Assembly: GCA_014237405.1 (NCBI GenBank)
Contig: JABZFO010000077.1
Span: 1 to 64,000, forward strand
Length of the DNA: 64,000 nucleotides
Source of the DNA: Desulfosarcina sp.
Lineage (GTDB): Bacteria; Desulfobacterota; Desulfobacteria; Desulfobacterales; Desulfosarcinaceae
Direction: 5' to 3'
In this document: piece by piece, positions 25,198 to 33,819 of the stretch
Layout: each line of letters opens with the position of its first letter
How positions within the stretch are numbered: position 1 is the first letter of the stretch
Program-made: the position numbers and the translations under genes
The notes under the pieces: generated by a model
The model's input: only the letters and a program-made list of their open reading frames with translations
What the model was told of the DNA's origin: nothing
The model's database searches: none

Positions 25198-27849
25198 ATG
25201 TTGAGGCGATATTTTCCGGTGCTGTTTTTTTTCCTTTTCTTCGCGCCTCACACCGCTGCCGCCATTGAAACGGTTCGTGTGATGGTGTTGCCTTTTGAAA
25301 TTCATGCCAGCCAGGACCTATCCTACCTGAAAGAAGACATACCGAAGGTCATTCAAGAGCACCTGCAATCAGAAGGCGCGGTCTTGGTCGAAATGGACGA
25401 ACCACAGCAGGTTGTGACCTCAAAGATCACATCCGATGTGGAAACCTTGAGGCAAATTGGCCTGAACGCCGGCGCAGACAGCGTGATCTGGGGAAGCATG
25501 ACACGGATCGGCAACAGCATCAGCCTTGATACCAGCATGGTGGAAACGGTGGGCACCAAACCTGTGTTCTCCATTTATGAAGCAGGTACGGGAATGGAAA
25601 GCCTGAGGATTGTCGCCAAAAAATCGGCTGAAAAACTGGCTCGACAGCTGTTTCGCCGGGAAATGATCACACAAGTCCGGATTACCGGCAACAAGCGTAT
25701 CGAAGCGGATGCCATCGAACGGGTGATCCGGGTTAAGGCAGGAGATGTGCTGCGTGCTGGCGAGTTATCCAAAGATATGAAAAACATATACAAGATGGGA
25801 TACTTTGAAGATATCCGCGTCGAGTCCGAAGAGAGCCAGGGCGGTAAAACGATCGTTTTTCATGTTAAGGAAAAGTCGACCATTCGAAAAATCTCATTCA
25901 GCGGCAACCATGTTTTCAAGGATGAGAAGCTTCGGGAAAATTTAAGTATCAGCACGGGTTCCATTCTGAACATCTTTACGATCAAGTCCAACATTGAACA
26001 GCTCAAGGCTATGTATAAGGAGAAAAACTACCACAATGTCAAAATAGACTACACCGCCCATGCGCGGGATAACAACCAGGCAGACATTGAATTTGTCATC
26101 GAGGAAGGGGAAAAGATCAAAGTTAAAAAAATTACATTCCAGGGCAACACGACCTTTCCCGATAAAAAGCTGAAAAAATTGATCAGCACGTCGGAAAAAG
26201 GTTTTTTCTCCTGGGTCACTTCTTCCGGAGAGTTAAATCGAGAAGATCTGAGTCAAGATTCCGCCCGTCTCATGGCTCATTATTACACCAATGGTTTTAT
26301 CCATGCCAAAGTTGCCGACCCCGTGGTAGACTTCGAGGACAAATGGATATATATCACCTTTAAAATTGAAGAGGGTGAGCGGTTCAAAGTGGGCACCATC
26401 GACATGGATGGGGAGCTTATCATTCCCAAAGAAAAGCTCATGCCTGGACTCAAGATTTCCAAGGAACCCTTTTTCAACCGTGACAAAGTCAGACAGGATA
26501 TTCTCTGGCTCACTGACCTTTATGCGGATACAGGATTTGCCTATGCCGATATTTCCACAGTGACCCGGGAAAATCAAGAAACTCACTTGGTGGACATCAC
26601 CTATTCCGTTAAAAAAGGAGACAAGGTCTACTTTGAAAACATCGATATCTCAGGTAACACCCGTACCCGTGACAAAGTTATTCGAAGAGAACTCCGCATC
26701 AACGAGCAAGAGGTATACAGCGGCAGCCGACTCAAACGAAGCGTACGAAACCTTCATCGGTTGGATTTTTTTGAGGATATGAAGGTGGATACACCTAAAG
26801 GCAGCGCTGGCGACAAGATGAATGTGAAAGTTGAAGTCGTGGAAAAACCCACAGGGACCTTCACATTTGGCGCAGGCTACAGCACTGTGGACAACTTCTT
26901 CGTGACCGGCTCTATTTCCCAGAGAAACCTTTTCGGTCGCGGACAAATTCTCAAGCTGAGTGGTCAAATCGGGGGTTCATCGGATTTATACAACCTGAGC
27001 TTCACAGAGCCATGGATGTTTGATATTCCACTGTCCGGGACGGCCAATATTTACCGAAATAAAAGAGAATATGACACCTATGACCGGGCCAGTACCGGAG
27101 GGGGCCTGGGTTTCAGTTATCCTGTATATGACTTCACACGCGCCTCTATTTATTATCGATACGATGTCACGGACCTATCCGAAGTCACGTCTGATGCGTC
27201 AGATAATATCAAAGATCTGGTCGGCAAAAACGCAACCAGTTCCATAACCACTGCGTTGGTTTACGACTCCAGAGACAGAGCCTTTAATACCACAAGTGGA
27301 CAAGACCATCGCCTCACCTATACTTATGCGGGGTTAGGCGGTGATATCGGTTTTCACAAGGTCGTGGGTGAACTCGGCTGGTTTATCCCGGTGTACAAAG
27401 GGTTGGTAACTTTTTTACACGGAGAATCCGGCTTTGTTCGTGAGATTCCAGGCTATACATTGCCGGATTATGAAAAATTCTATTTAGGCGGCATGAACTC
27501 CGTCCGTGGTTTTGAATTTCAGGGCATCAACATCAAAACCATAAACAGCGATGGTCGAATTTCAGAGGAAGGTGGAGAAAAGTATGTCCAGTTCAATTTT
27601 GAACTCACCTATCCACTATTCAAAGATCTGGGCCTCGTTGGCGTGGTTTTCTATGACACCGGCAATGTTTACGGGGCTGATGAGACTATTGATTTAGGTA
27701 ACCTTCGCCAGGCTGCCGGATACGGCATTCGCTGGTATTCACCCCTCGGTCCGATTCGCATTGAAGGCGGCCACATCCTGGATCCCATAGAAGCGTTTGG
27801 AGAAGATTCCGGGGTCAACTGGGAGTTTTCCATGGGTGGCGCGTTTTAA
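25198..27849 (+). CDS. bamA: BamA, outer-membrane protein assembly factor, with extra N-terminal domain
   Basis: 883 residues from MLRRYF, with AGGGGGG before the ATG and a clear signal peptide (about 1-22). Residues about 25-160 form an additional domain (VRVMVLPFEIHASQDLSYL...GADSVIWGSM) resembling a TolB-N/CsgG-like fold. Then come five POTRA repeats (ITQVRITGNKRIEADAIERV, IRKISFSGNHVF, KVKKITFQGNTTF, FKVGTIDMDGE, VYFENIDISGNTRTRD) and a C-terminal beta-barrel with GGMNSVRGFEFQG, ending in Phe. It folds outer-membrane proteins. The longer frame starting at 25036 runs through the inverted repeat and is rejected. Confidence 0.94.
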   Translation: MLRRYFPVLFFFLFFAPHTAAAIETVRVMVLPFEIHASQDLSYLKEDIPKVIQEHLQSEGAVLVEMDEPQQVVTSKITSDVETLRQIGLNAGADSVIWGSMTRIGNSISLDTSMVETVGTKPVFSIYEAGTGMESLRIVAKKSAEKLARQLFRREMITQVRITGNKRIEADAIERVIRVKAGDVLRAGELSKDMKNIYKMGYFEDIRVESEESQGGKTIVFHVKEKSTIRKISFSGNHVFKDEKLRENLSISTGSILNIFTIKSNIEQLKAMYKEKNYHNVKIDYTAHARDNNQADIEFVIEEGEKIKVKKITFQGNTTFPDKKLKKLISTSEKGFFSWVTSSGELNREDLSQDSARLMAHYYTNGFIHAKVADPVVDFEDKWIYITFKIEEGERFKVGTIDMDGELIIPKEKLMPGLKISKEPFFNRDKVRQDILWLTDLYADTGFAYADISTVTRENQETHLVDITYSVKKGDKVYFENIDISGNTRTRDKVIRRELRINEQEVYSGSRLKRSVRNLHRLDFFEDMKVDTPKGSAGDKMNVKVEVVEKPTGTFTFGAGYSTVDNFFVTGSISQRNLFGRGQILKLSGQIGGSSDLYNLSFTEPWMFDIPLSGTANIYRNKREYDTYDRASTGGGLGFSYPVYDFTRASIYYRYDVTDLSEVTSDASDNIKDLVGKNATSSITTALVYDSRDRAFNTTSGQDHRLTYTYAGLGGDIGFHKVVGELGWFIPVYKGLVTFLHGESGFVREIPGYTLPDYEKFYLGGMNSVRGFEFQGINIKTINSDGRISEEGGEKYVQFNFELTYPLFKDLGLVGVVFYDTGNVYGADETIDLGNLRQAAGYGIRWYSPLGPIRIEGGHILDPIEAFGEDSGVNWEFSMGGAF

Positions 27850-27932
27850 TATCAACAACTGTTTGATCATAACCGCATCCAATGATACATAATACAGCGA
27901 AATTCACATCAAACGCATGGAAAGGGGAATTT

Positions 27933-28469
27933 ATGCGATCTGCAAGCAAATTGATCATCCTGACAGTATTGGTTATTTTTTTCGGTGGGGGATCAGGCTT
28001 TTGTGCGGATGTGGCAAAGGTCGGTGTAGTAGAATTCCAGCGCCTATTTGAAAATTCAGATGCCGGAAAAGAAATAAAGGAAAAAATCACCACGCAGGGT
28101 AAAAAGATGGAGGCCGAACTCAAAGAGAAGGGCGCTGAGATTGAGGAACTGAAAAAGCGGCTGGAACGTGAGGCCCTGGTGATGAGCAAAGAAATGCGTG
28201 AAGAGAAGGAGCGCGAATTCAGGATCAAGGTCAATGATATTAAAAACCTGAAGAATAAATATGAGATGGATTTGCAGGGCATTCAGAAAAAACTGATGGG
28301 TGGACTTCAAGCTGCAACTCTGGAAATTATAAAAGAGATCGGTAAATCAGGGGGCTATCTGCTGATTATGGACAAACGAGGGGTTCTCTATTCACCGAGC
28401 ACCATCGATATCACCGATGAAGTCATTAAAAAATACAATGCCCTGTACGCCAAAAATAAAAAAAAGTAA
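27933..28469 (+). CDS. skp: Skp/OmpH periplasmic chaperone
   Basis: 178 residues from MRSASKLI, with AAGGGG upstream. A signal peptide ends near GFCADV. The mature part begins VAKVGVVEFQRLFENS, followed by a long charged coiled coil (about 50-120), the Skp tentacle region, and a beta end (GGYLLIMDKRGVLYSPSTIDITDEV). It holds unfolded outer-membrane proteins for BamA. Position directly after bamA and before lpxD is canonical. Confidence 0.92.
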   Translation: MRSASKLIILTVLVIFFGGGSGFCADVAKVGVVEFQRLFENSDAGKEIKEKITTQGKKMEAELKEKGAEIEELKKRLEREALVMSKEMREEKEREFRIKVNDIKNLKNKYEMDLQGIQKKLMGGLQAATLEIIKEIGKSGGYLLIMDKRGVLYSPSTIDITDEVIKKYNALYAKNKKK

Positions 28470-28484
28470 CCACAGGTATTGACA

Positions 28485-29528
28485 GTGCCAACTGAATATT
28501 CCCTTCAATATATTGCCGACGCGACAAATGGTGACGCCGTTGGTGACAAAGAGAAAAGAATTAGTGGTGTCGCACCTTTTGACACAGCTGATTCCGATCA
28601 GATCACTTTTGCCGGCGGCAGCAAATTTTTAAAACGGATCGACGACACTCGGGCCGGTGCCATCATCGTCCCAAAAGGGTTCGAGGCACCCGATAAAAAC
28701 CTGATCGGTGTAAACAACCCGCAACTGGCATTTGCCAATGTGGTGAAGTTGTATCACCCGACGGTTCTACCACCTTCGGGTATCAACGAATTGTCGTCAA
28801 TAGGCAGTGCCGTCCAAACCGGTGATGGGGTATTTATCGGTGCATTCGCAACGATTGGCAATCGCGTGACCATTGGTTCCGATTCAATCATTCAAAATGG
28901 CGTTTTCATCGGAGACGATGTGGTTATTGGTGATGATGTTGTCATTCACCCCAATGTAACCATCATGAACGGCTGCCGGATCGGAAACCGCGTAACGATT
29001 CATCCGGGTACGGTAATCGGCAGTGACGGCTACGGTTTCGTCCCTGATGGTGGCAAATATCACAAGATTCCACAGCTTGGTATTGTTCAGATTGACGACG
29101 ATGTTGAGATCGGTGCATGCAACACCATTGATCGGGCTACCTTCGGGAAAACCTGGATTCAGCGCGGGGTTAAAACGGACAACCTGGTCCAGATTGCCCA
29201 CAATGTGGTGATCGGAGCGAACAGTGTCATTGTCGCGCAGGCAGGTATTGCCGGCAGCACCACCATCGGCCATCATGCGATTTTAGCCGGACAGGCAGGG
29301 ATCTCCGGCCACCTTACCATCGGCAATCATGTCACCGTCGGCCCTATGACCGGGGTAGGCAAATCCATCTCGGATGGAGAAGTGGTTTCATCCGGCTCTC
29401 CATCCATGCCCCACAGGACCTGGCTGAGGGTTCAACGCGTCATTCCGGCGTTGCCGGAAATGAAGAAAAAAATTACTGAACTGGAAAAAAAACTCGCTGA
29501 ACTGGAGAGAATTGTTGAAGAACGCTGA
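28485..29528 (+). CDS. lpxD: UDP-3-O-acylglucosamine N-acyltransferase LpxD
   Basis: An N-terminal uridine-binding domain ([19 protein letters not shown]) is followed by left-handed beta-helix hexapeptide repeats ([20 protein letters not shown] and following) and a C-terminal helix. The catalytic His is expected in QIAHNVVIG. It adds the N-linked acyl chain in lipid A synthesis. I prefer the GTG at 28485, eight nt after ACAGG, over the TTG two codons earlier. 15 nt after skp. Confidence 0.93.
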   Translation: MPTEYSLQYIADATNGDAVGDKEKRISGVAPFDTADSDQITFAGGSKFLKRIDDTRAGAIIVPKGFEAPDKNLIGVNNPQLAFANVVKLYHPTVLPPSGINELSSIGSAVQTGDGVFIGAFATIGNRVTIGSDSIIQNGVFIGDDVVIGDDVVIHPNVTIMNGCRIGNRVTIHPGTVIGSDGYGFVPDGGKYHKIPQLGIVQIDDDVEIGACNTIDRATFGKTWIQRGVKTDNLVQIAHNVVIGANSVIVAQAGIAGSTTIGHHAILAGQAGISGHLTIGNHVTVGPMTGVGKSISDGEVVSSGSPSMPHRTWLRVQRVIPALPEMKKKITELEKKLAELERIVEER

Positions 29529-29548
29529 TTCAAAGCGGAGGTCCACTC

Positions 29549-29989
29549 ATGGAAATGGTATTTGACATCAAGTCGATCATGCAGAACCTTCCCCACCGAT
29601 ATCCTTTTTTACTGGTGGACCGGGTCATTGAGTTGGTCAAAAACAGGAGAATTGTCGCCCTGAAAAATGTCACCATCAACGAACCCTTCTTTCAGGGGCA
29701 TTTCCCCGACACGCCCATCATGCCCGGTGTTCTCATCGTAGAAGCCATGGGACAGGCCGGCGGAATTCTGGTCACCCAATCACTTCCGCCTGAAAATCAA
29801 GGCACGCTTATCTACTTTATGGGATTTGACAAAGTACGGTTCAGAAAGCCGGTCGTACCCGGTGATCAGTTGATTCTCGAAATGGAGATACTGAAACTGA
29901 GGTCTAAAGCAGTAAAAATGGCCGGCATTGCAAAAGTCGATGAAAAAATCGTCGCCGAAGCGCAGTTGATGGCGGCTTATGGAGACTAA
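29549..29989 (+). CDS. fabZ: 3-hydroxyacyl-ACP dehydratase FabZ
   Basis: 146 residues, hot-dog fold. LPHRYPFLLVDRV and the catalytic His in FQGHFPDTPIMPGVLIVEAM are present. It dehydrates 3-hydroxyacyl-ACP in fatty acid synthesis and competes with LpxA/LpxD for the same substrate, which explains its place between them. GGAGG lies before the ATG. Confidence 0.95.
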   Translation: MEMVFDIKSIMQNLPHRYPFLLVDRVIELVKNRRIVALKNVTINEPFFQGHFPDTPIMPGVLIVEAMGQAGGILVTQSLPPENQGTLIYFMGFDKVRFRKPVVPGDQLILEMEILKLRSKAVKMAGIAKVDEKIVAEAQLMAAYGD

Positions 29990-29990
29990 C

Positions 29991-30761
29991 ATGATTCATC
30001 CCACTGCAATTGTCAGTCCCGGTGCGGATATCGGAGACGGCGTAGAAATCGGTGCCTACTCAATTATCGGCGAGGATGTCACTATAGGAAATGGAACCTG
30101 GATCGGCCCCCATGTGGTCATTGACCCCCATGTGACCATCGGGCCTGGATGCCGAATTTTTCAATTTGCAGCCATTGGCACCATTCCCCAGGACCTGAAG
30201 TTTGGTGGAGAAAAAAGTTATGTAAAAATCGGGCCTAACGTTACCATCAGGGAATTTGTTACCATTCACCGGGGAACGGAATCGGGAGATGGGATTACGG
30301 GAGTGGGGGAAAATTCCTTTTTGATGGCCTACACCCATATCGCCCACGACTGCCATGTCGGCAAAATGGTGGTGCTTGCCAACAATACCACATTGGCAGG
30401 ACATATCACCATTGGCGATCACGCCACTGTCGGTGGTCTGGTGGCCATCCATCAGTTCGTCAGGATCGGCGACTATGCATTTGTCGGTGGCAAATCCGCC
30501 GTGGTCAAGGATGTACCACCTTATGTCATTGCGGCCGGTGATCGGGCCGTTCTCCATGGCCTCAACCGTGTCGGCCTGAAACGCCATGGTTTTTCCGACC
30601 AGGCGCTGGCCGCGTTGAAAAAGACCTACCGGATACTGTTTCGATATGGGTTAACCCTGAACGAAGCCATCGAGCGTGTGCATGCCGAAGTGGAAATGGT
30701 ACCTGAAGTCGAAACCTTCATCGGATTTATCAAAGCATCCTCCAGAGGAGTGACTCGATAA
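29991..30761 (+). CDS. lpxA: UDP-GlcNAc acyltransferase LpxA
   Basis: 256 residues from MIHPTAIVSPGADIG, one base after the fabZ stop, with GGAG upstream. Hexapeptide-repeat beta-helix; the catalytic His lies in TYIAHDCHVG-like text (YTHIAHDCHVGKMVV). The C-terminal helical part (RHGFSDQALAALKKTYRILF) binds the acyl carrier protein. First step of lipid A synthesis. Whether it acylates GlcNAc or the 3-amino analogue is open, given the oxidoreductase two genes downstream. Confidence 0.94.
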   Translation: MIHPTAIVSPGADIGDGVEIGAYSIIGEDVTIGNGTWIGPHVVIDPHVTIGPGCRIFQFAAIGTIPQDLKFGGEKSYVKIGPNVTIREFVTIHRGTESGDGITGVGENSFLMAYTHIAHDCHVGKMVVLANNTTLAGHITIGDHATVGGLVAIHQFVRIGDYAFVGGKSAVVKDVPPYVIAAGDRAVLHGLNRVGLKRHGFSDQALAALKKTYRILFRYGLTLNEAIERVHAEVEMVPEVETFIGFIKASSRGVTR

Positions 30762-30766
30762 ACACA

Positions 30767-31585
30767 GTGGTTACCAATTCAATGGATGAAAAGATCGGAC
30801 TCATAGCGGGAAGCGGGCAGTTCCCCATCCTATTTTCGAAAACCGCCGCAAAGAAAGGGTTCTTTGTATACACGGCGGCATATGTCAACGAAGCAGACCA
30901 GGAACTCACCCAGCTGTCTGAAAAGATTCAATGGCTGCACCTGGGTCAGATCAAACGGCTCATCAAGTTTTTTAAACAAAACAACGTCAACCGGGCAGTG
31001 ATGTTAGGCGCCGTTCGCAAGACGCGGCTATTCACCGATGTGAAACCGGATATGAAAGCCATATCCATCATTGCGGGAATGCGACATACCCACGATGATG
31101 CCATTATGCGGGCCTTTGCGGATAGTCTGGAAAAAGAAGGTATCAAGATTGAGCCCTCAACCTTTCTCTTGCCCGAGATGCTCGCCGTGGAAGGTATCTG
31201 GACGCGCAGGAAGCCCTCACGGTCAGAAAAAAAAGACATCGCGTTGGGTCTTTCCATCGCACGGGAAATCGGCCGACTGGATATTGGGCAAAGCGTGGTT
31301 GTCGGTGGCGGATCTGTTCTGGCCGTTGAGGCGATTGATGGAACCGATGCCACAATCAAACGGGGCGGCCAGTTGGGCAAGGGTGAGGCGGTGCTGGTAA
31401 AAGTCTGCAAACCGAATCAGGATTTTCGTTTCGATGTTCCTTCGGTCGGCGTGAAAACGATTGAAACCATGAGCCGGCACGATGTCCGCGCCCTAGCCAT
31501 AGAGGCTGGAAGAACGGTTGTCTTTGATCGATCGGAAATGATTCGCTCGGCAAATGAAAGCGATATTGCGATCATCTGCGTTTAA
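30767..31585 (+). CDS. lpxI: UDP-2,3-diacylglucosamine pyrophosphatase LpxI
   Basis: DUF1009/LpxI family: GLIAGSGQFPILFSKTA at the N-terminus and the catalytic domain with AIDGTDATIKRGG and FDVPSVGVKTIETM. It replaces LpxH in many non-gammaproteobacteria, hydrolysing UDP-diacyl-GlcN to lipid X and UMP. The start may be the GTG given here or the ATG at 30782 (MDEKIGL); neither has a strong ribosome site. 5 nt after lpxA. Confidence 0.92.
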   Translation: MVTNSMDEKIGLIAGSGQFPILFSKTAAKKGFFVYTAAYVNEADQELTQLSEKIQWLHLGQIKRLIKFFKQNNVNRAVMLGAVRKTRLFTDVKPDMKAISIIAGMRHTHDDAIMRAFADSLEKEGIKIEPSTFLLPEMLAVEGIWTRRKPSRSEKKDIALGLSIAREIGRLDIGQSVVVGGGSVLAVEAIDGTDATIKRGGQLGKGEAVLVKVCKPNQDFRFDVPSVGVKTIETMSRHDVRALAIEAGRTVVFDRSEMIRSANESDIAIICV

Positions 31586-31595
31586 GGATAAATAA

Positions 31596-32552
31596 ATGGG
31601 AAATCTACGAGTCGGTGTCGTGGGGGTGGGGTATCTGGGCAAATTCCACGCGCAAAAATACCACCATATGCCGGATGTGGATCTTGTCGGTATCATTGAC
31701 ACTGACGCGGACCAGGCAAAAAAAGTGGCCCAGGACAACTGCACCGCATACTACCAGGATCACCAATCGCTTTTCGGGAAGGTCGATGCAATCAGTATTG
31801 CTTCACCAACACCGACCCATTTCTCAATTGCGAAAGACTTCTTGATGCAGGACGTCGATGTTCTGATCGAAAAGCCGATCACAAGCATTCTCGAAGATGC
31901 AGATGAATTGATCCAGATTGCTGAATCCAAGGGGTTGATCATTCAGGTGGGGCATTTGGAACATTTTAACCCGGCGGTGGTAGCACTGGAAGGAAAAATC
32001 AACCAGCCCCGATTCATCGAATCCCATCGTCTCAGTATCTTTCAGGGGCGCGGTACCGATGTAAGCGTGGTTCTTGACCTGATGATCCATGATATCGATT
32101 TGATTTTAAACCTTGTCCGTTCAGAGATTAAAACCGTCAATGCTGCCGGCATTTCCGTAATATCCGGAAATATTGATATCGCAAACGCCCGCCTGGAATT
32201 TACCAATGGCGCAGTTGCCAATGTAACGGCTAGCCGGATTTCTGCAAAGAATGAGCGAAAAATCAGACTTTTTCAGAAAGATGGCTACCTATCCATCGAT
32301 TTTGCCAACCATAAAATCACCCTTGTCCATCCTGATGCGAGTCAGTCCGATAGCATTATTCCCGGCATGAAAATCGAGGAACTGAACTTTGATAAAGGCG
32401 ATGCACTGGATGATGAACTTAAATCATTTGTGCAGGCTGTCAAACATCGTCACCAACCGTTGGTAACCGGCCAGATGGGCCGCGACGCGCTGGAAACCGC
32501 GCTGTCCATTATGGCGCAGATTCAAGAAACCAGCCAGCACCTTGTGTGTTGA
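31596..32552 (+). CDS. Gfo/Idh/MocA-family oxidoreductase in the lpx operon
   Basis: 318 residues. N-terminal Rossmann fold (VGVVGVGYLGKFHAQKY), EKPITS with the family Lys-Pro, and a C-terminal substrate domain with VLDLMIHDIDLILNL, including the family Asp and His. NAD(P)-dependent sugar dehydrogenase class. Its place between lpxI and lpxB suggests action on a UDP-sugar or lipid A precursor. GnnA, which oxidises UDP-GlcNAc at C3, is a candidate relative, but no GnnB-type aminotransferase lies alongside. Function inferred from context only. Confidence 0.82.
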   Translation: MGNLRVGVVGVGYLGKFHAQKYHHMPDVDLVGIIDTDADQAKKVAQDNCTAYYQDHQSLFGKVDAISIASPTPTHFSIAKDFLMQDVDVLIEKPITSILEDADELIQIAESKGLIIQVGHLEHFNPAVVALEGKINQPRFIESHRLSIFQGRGTDVSVVLDLMIHDIDLILNLVRSEIKTVNAAGISVISGNIDIANARLEFTNGAVANVTASRISAKNERKIRLFQKDGYLSIDFANHKITLVHPDASQSDSIIPGMKIEELNFDKGDALDDELKSFVQAVKHRHQPLVTGQMGRDALETALSIMAQIQETSQHLVC

Positions 32553-32570
32553 TGCGAATCATCTAATCTA

Positions 32571-33698
32571 ATGCCTCCAAAACGCATCATGATAATTGCC
32601 GGTGAAGCCTCGGGCGATATGCACGGTGCGAAACTGGCCCAATCCATAAAAAACCGCTCCAGGGATACGTTCCTCTTCGGCGTTGGCGGCAACGCCATGC
32701 AAACGGAAGGCGTCCAACTCATTGTCGATTCCAAAACGCTTTCCGTTGTGGGCATCACGGAAGTGTTTGCCAAACTGCCGACGATTTATCGAGCCATGAC
32801 GACCGTCAAAAAAGCCCTCAACAGCCTCAAGCCGGATCTGCTGATTTTAATTGATTTTCCCGACTTCAACTTCCATGTTGCTGCTGTCGCGAAGAAGCTT
32901 GATATTCCGGTTTTATATTACATCAGCCCCCAGATCTGGGCATGGCGCCAAAACCGGGTCAAAAAAATCAAACGGCTGGTGAATCACATGGCGGTGATCC
33001 TGCCGTTCGAAGTACCGTTTTACCGTGAACATCATGTGCCCGTCACCTTTGTGGGCCATCCCCTTTTAGACAGAATCTTGCCACTTCCAGGCCGCCAACC
33101 ATCATCGACACTCTCAACAGAACCGGTCATTGGACTGATTCCCGGATCGAGAGAAAAAGAAGTGACGACCCTGCTTCCCGTTATGCTTGAAGCGGCCAAA
33201 ATCATTAAGCGATACCTGCCGACGGCAAGGTTCGTGGTTTCATGTGCCGAATCCATTAACGAAGACCTGGTGTTGAGCGTCGTCAGCCAATATGCTTCAA
33301 CGCTTGAAATAGAGATAATCAGGGAATCCGTTGTTCAGGTATTCAAACAGAGCCAATTGCTGGTGGCGGCCTCCGGTACAGTCACATTGGAAGCCGCGCT
33401 TTACGGCGTTCCAATGGTCATCGTTTACAAAGTCTCCCCGTTGAGTTACTGGCTGGGGAAACGACTCATAAAAGTAAAGCATATCGGCATCGTCAACCTC
33501 ATTGTCCAAAAGGAACTGCTGCCCGAATTGATCCAGGACAATGCATCGCCCCAAATCATCGCTGAAACAGTGACCGACATGATCAACGATCCGGAAAGGT
33601 TAAAGCAAATAAAAGAGGAGTTGTTTCGCGTTAGAGACCTTCTCGGCGGCGCCGGTGCCTCGGACCGGGTTGCCAGAATCGCGCTGGATCTTATCTGA
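32571..33698 (+). CDS. lpxB: Lipid A disaccharide synthase LpxB
   Basis: 375 residues, GT19 family: IAGEASGDMHGA at the N-terminus, SPQIWAWRQNRVKKIK, FVGHPLLD, IGLIPGSREKEV and AASGTVTLEAALYGVPMVIVYK. It joins lipid X and UDP-diacyl-GlcN at the inner face of the inner membrane. Last gene of the cluster; a hairpin follows at 33733-33760. No msbA or lpxK is in the window. Confidence 0.95.
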   Translation: MPPKRIMIIAGEASGDMHGAKLAQSIKNRSRDTFLFGVGGNAMQTEGVQLIVDSKTLSVVGITEVFAKLPTIYRAMTTVKKALNSLKPDLLILIDFPDFNFHVAAVAKKLDIPVLYYISPQIWAWRQNRVKKIKRLVNHMAVILPFEVPFYREHHVPVTFVGHPLLDRILPLPGRQPSSTLSTEPVIGLIPGSREKEVTTLLPVMLEAAKIIKRYLPTARFVVSCAESINEDLVLSVVSQYASTLEIEIIRESVVQVFKQSQLLVAASGTVTLEAALYGVPMVIVYKVSPLSYWLGKRLIKVKHIGIVNLIVQKELLPELIQDNASPQIIAETVTDMINDPERLKQIKEELFRVRDLLGGAGASDRVARIALDLI

Positions 33699-33732
33699 CG
33701 GATCTTATTTAGCAGACATTTTCAAAATGAGA

Positions 33733-33760
33733 TACCCCTGACGATGGTGCATCAGGGGTA
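33733..33760. terminator. Hairpin at the end of the lpx cluster
   Basis: Nine-base arms TACCCCTGA and TCAGGGGTA around a 10-nt loop, 35 nt after the lpxB stop, followed by CCGTTTATTAT. It could serve both lpxB and the convergent CFI-box gene. The T-run is weak. Confidence 0.55.
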
Positions 33761-33819
33761 CCGTTTATTATCGTATGGTTGTCTTTCAGATACTTCTCAG
33801 CACCTGCTGTCGCATCTAC

